Shown here: piece after piece, positions 63,730-64,000 of the stretch | Position numbering within the stretch: the first letter of the stretch is position 1 | Layout of the letters: each line of letters starts with the position of its first letter | Assembly: GCA_050740315.1 (NCBI GenBank) | Contig: JBOIDC010000001.1 | Coordinates: 140,619 to 204,618, forward strand | Source: JACCYU01 sp050740315 | GTDB lineage: Bacteria; Pseudomonadota; Gammaproteobacteria; JACCYU01 | Reading direction: 5' to 3' | Length of the DNA: 64,000 nucleotides | Notes under the pieces: generated by a model | Told to the model about the DNA's origin: nothing | What the model saw: the letters and a program-made list of their open reading frames with translations, nothing else | Database searches by the model: none | Position numbers and translations under genes: made by a program

Positions 63730-64000
63730 ATGACGCGAGCGGTTGATCTGGCCTGGATCGATTACGCGGTCATGCTCATCTATTTCGTCTTCGTGCTCGG
63801 CATCGGCTTCGCGCTGACGCGATTCATGAAGACGAGTACGGACTTCTTTCTCTCCGGCCGCTCGATGCCCGCCTGGATCACAGGCCTGGCGTTTATCTCC
63901 GCCAATCTCGGTGCTCAAGAGGTTATCGGCATGGGTGCGTCGGGCGCGAAATACGGCATCGCGACCAGCCATTTCTACTGGATCGGCGCCATCCCGGCCA
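63730..64000 (+). CDS. Sodium:solute symporter, N-terminal part (cut by window end)
   Basis: The first 90 residues: 'IDYAVMLIYFVFVLGIGFAL', 'STDFFLSGRSMPAWITGLAF' and 'SANLGAQEVIGMGASGAKYG', the opening helices of an SSS-family (SglT-like) carrier. A GCAGGAG site precedes the ATG. The rest lies beyond base 64000. Substrate unknown. Confidence 0.85.
   Translation, partial: MTRAVDLAWIDYAVMLIYFVFVLGIGFALTRFMKTSTDFFLSGRSMPAWITGLAFISANLGAQEVIGMGASGAKYGIATSHFYWIGAIPA

Overview
The window looks like chromosomal DNA of a PHB-storing, respiring gammaproteobacterium. It is GC-rich, uses strong AGGAGG-type ribosome sites and overlapping ATGA, GTGA or TGATG junctions, and carries gammaproteobacterial families (proteobacterial-type GshA, a DUF3301 protein, a YcaD-like transporter, OxyR with its two redox cysteines). 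Genus and species cannot be read from the sequence; a relative of the chemolithotrophic or purple-sulfur lineages would fit but is inference. No rRNA, tRNA, CRISPR array or complete insertion sequence was seen.

Layout. 1-8.2 kb: the tail of a metallophosphoesterase, a c-type cytochrome, then an unusual cbb3-type oxidase locus (ccoN, a triheme ccoO fusion, ccoS, a CcoP-anchor-like protein, two single-helix microproteins) with its copper-delivery genes (SafE-like protein, CcoI ATPase). 8.3-10.6 kb: oxyR, an SDR dehydrogenase, a Gdx/SugE exporter. 10.6-19.7 kb, minus strand: MscS channel, AsnB, and a tightly overlapping operon of M20 amidase, cysteine hydrolase, sodium symporter, microprotein and carbamoyltransferase, probably for ureido or carbamoyl compounds. 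20-28 kb: a MASE1 histidine kinase with a FixJ-type regulator, a phasin, a frameshifted PHA synthase and two stand-alone PAS proteins, with FixJ-like boxes before the phasin and between phaC and the PAS genes. 28.4-31.8 kb: a membrane-anchored SMC/SbcC-like ATPase with a small partner, and a methyltransferase. 31.9-45 kb: PPi-type phosphofructokinase, adenylate kinase, DUF3301, MFS, a protein kinase with a PilZ protein, DUF4168, FAH, MtfA-like peptidase, an ISL3-like orphan domain, gshA, a CULT-domain protein and a secreted PHB depolymerase.

45.1-55.5 kb is a visibly less GC-rich accessory island made almost entirely of hydrolases: a patatin phospholipase, a lipoprotein alpha/beta hydrolase, a 1,215-residue multi-pass membrane protein, a papain-like protease fused to an alpha/beta hydrolase, and a PG-binding/GH19-like muramidase. 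Two genes of the island share a near-identical promoter-leader module. This is the best candidate for an undescribed system. 55.7-64 kb returns to housekeeping-like genes: a hypB remnant, a membrane metallopeptidase, YbaN, a GFA remnant, cupin, a TagO-like protein, trehalose synthase/phosphatase, a GlxA-type regulator, a homocysteine methyltransferase and the start of another sodium symporter.

Five loci (phaC, the 45.2 kb gene, the patatin, the 54.4 kb gene and the hypB remnant) carry apparent single-base frameshifts. Either some genes are decaying or the assembly has residual indels; reads would decide.
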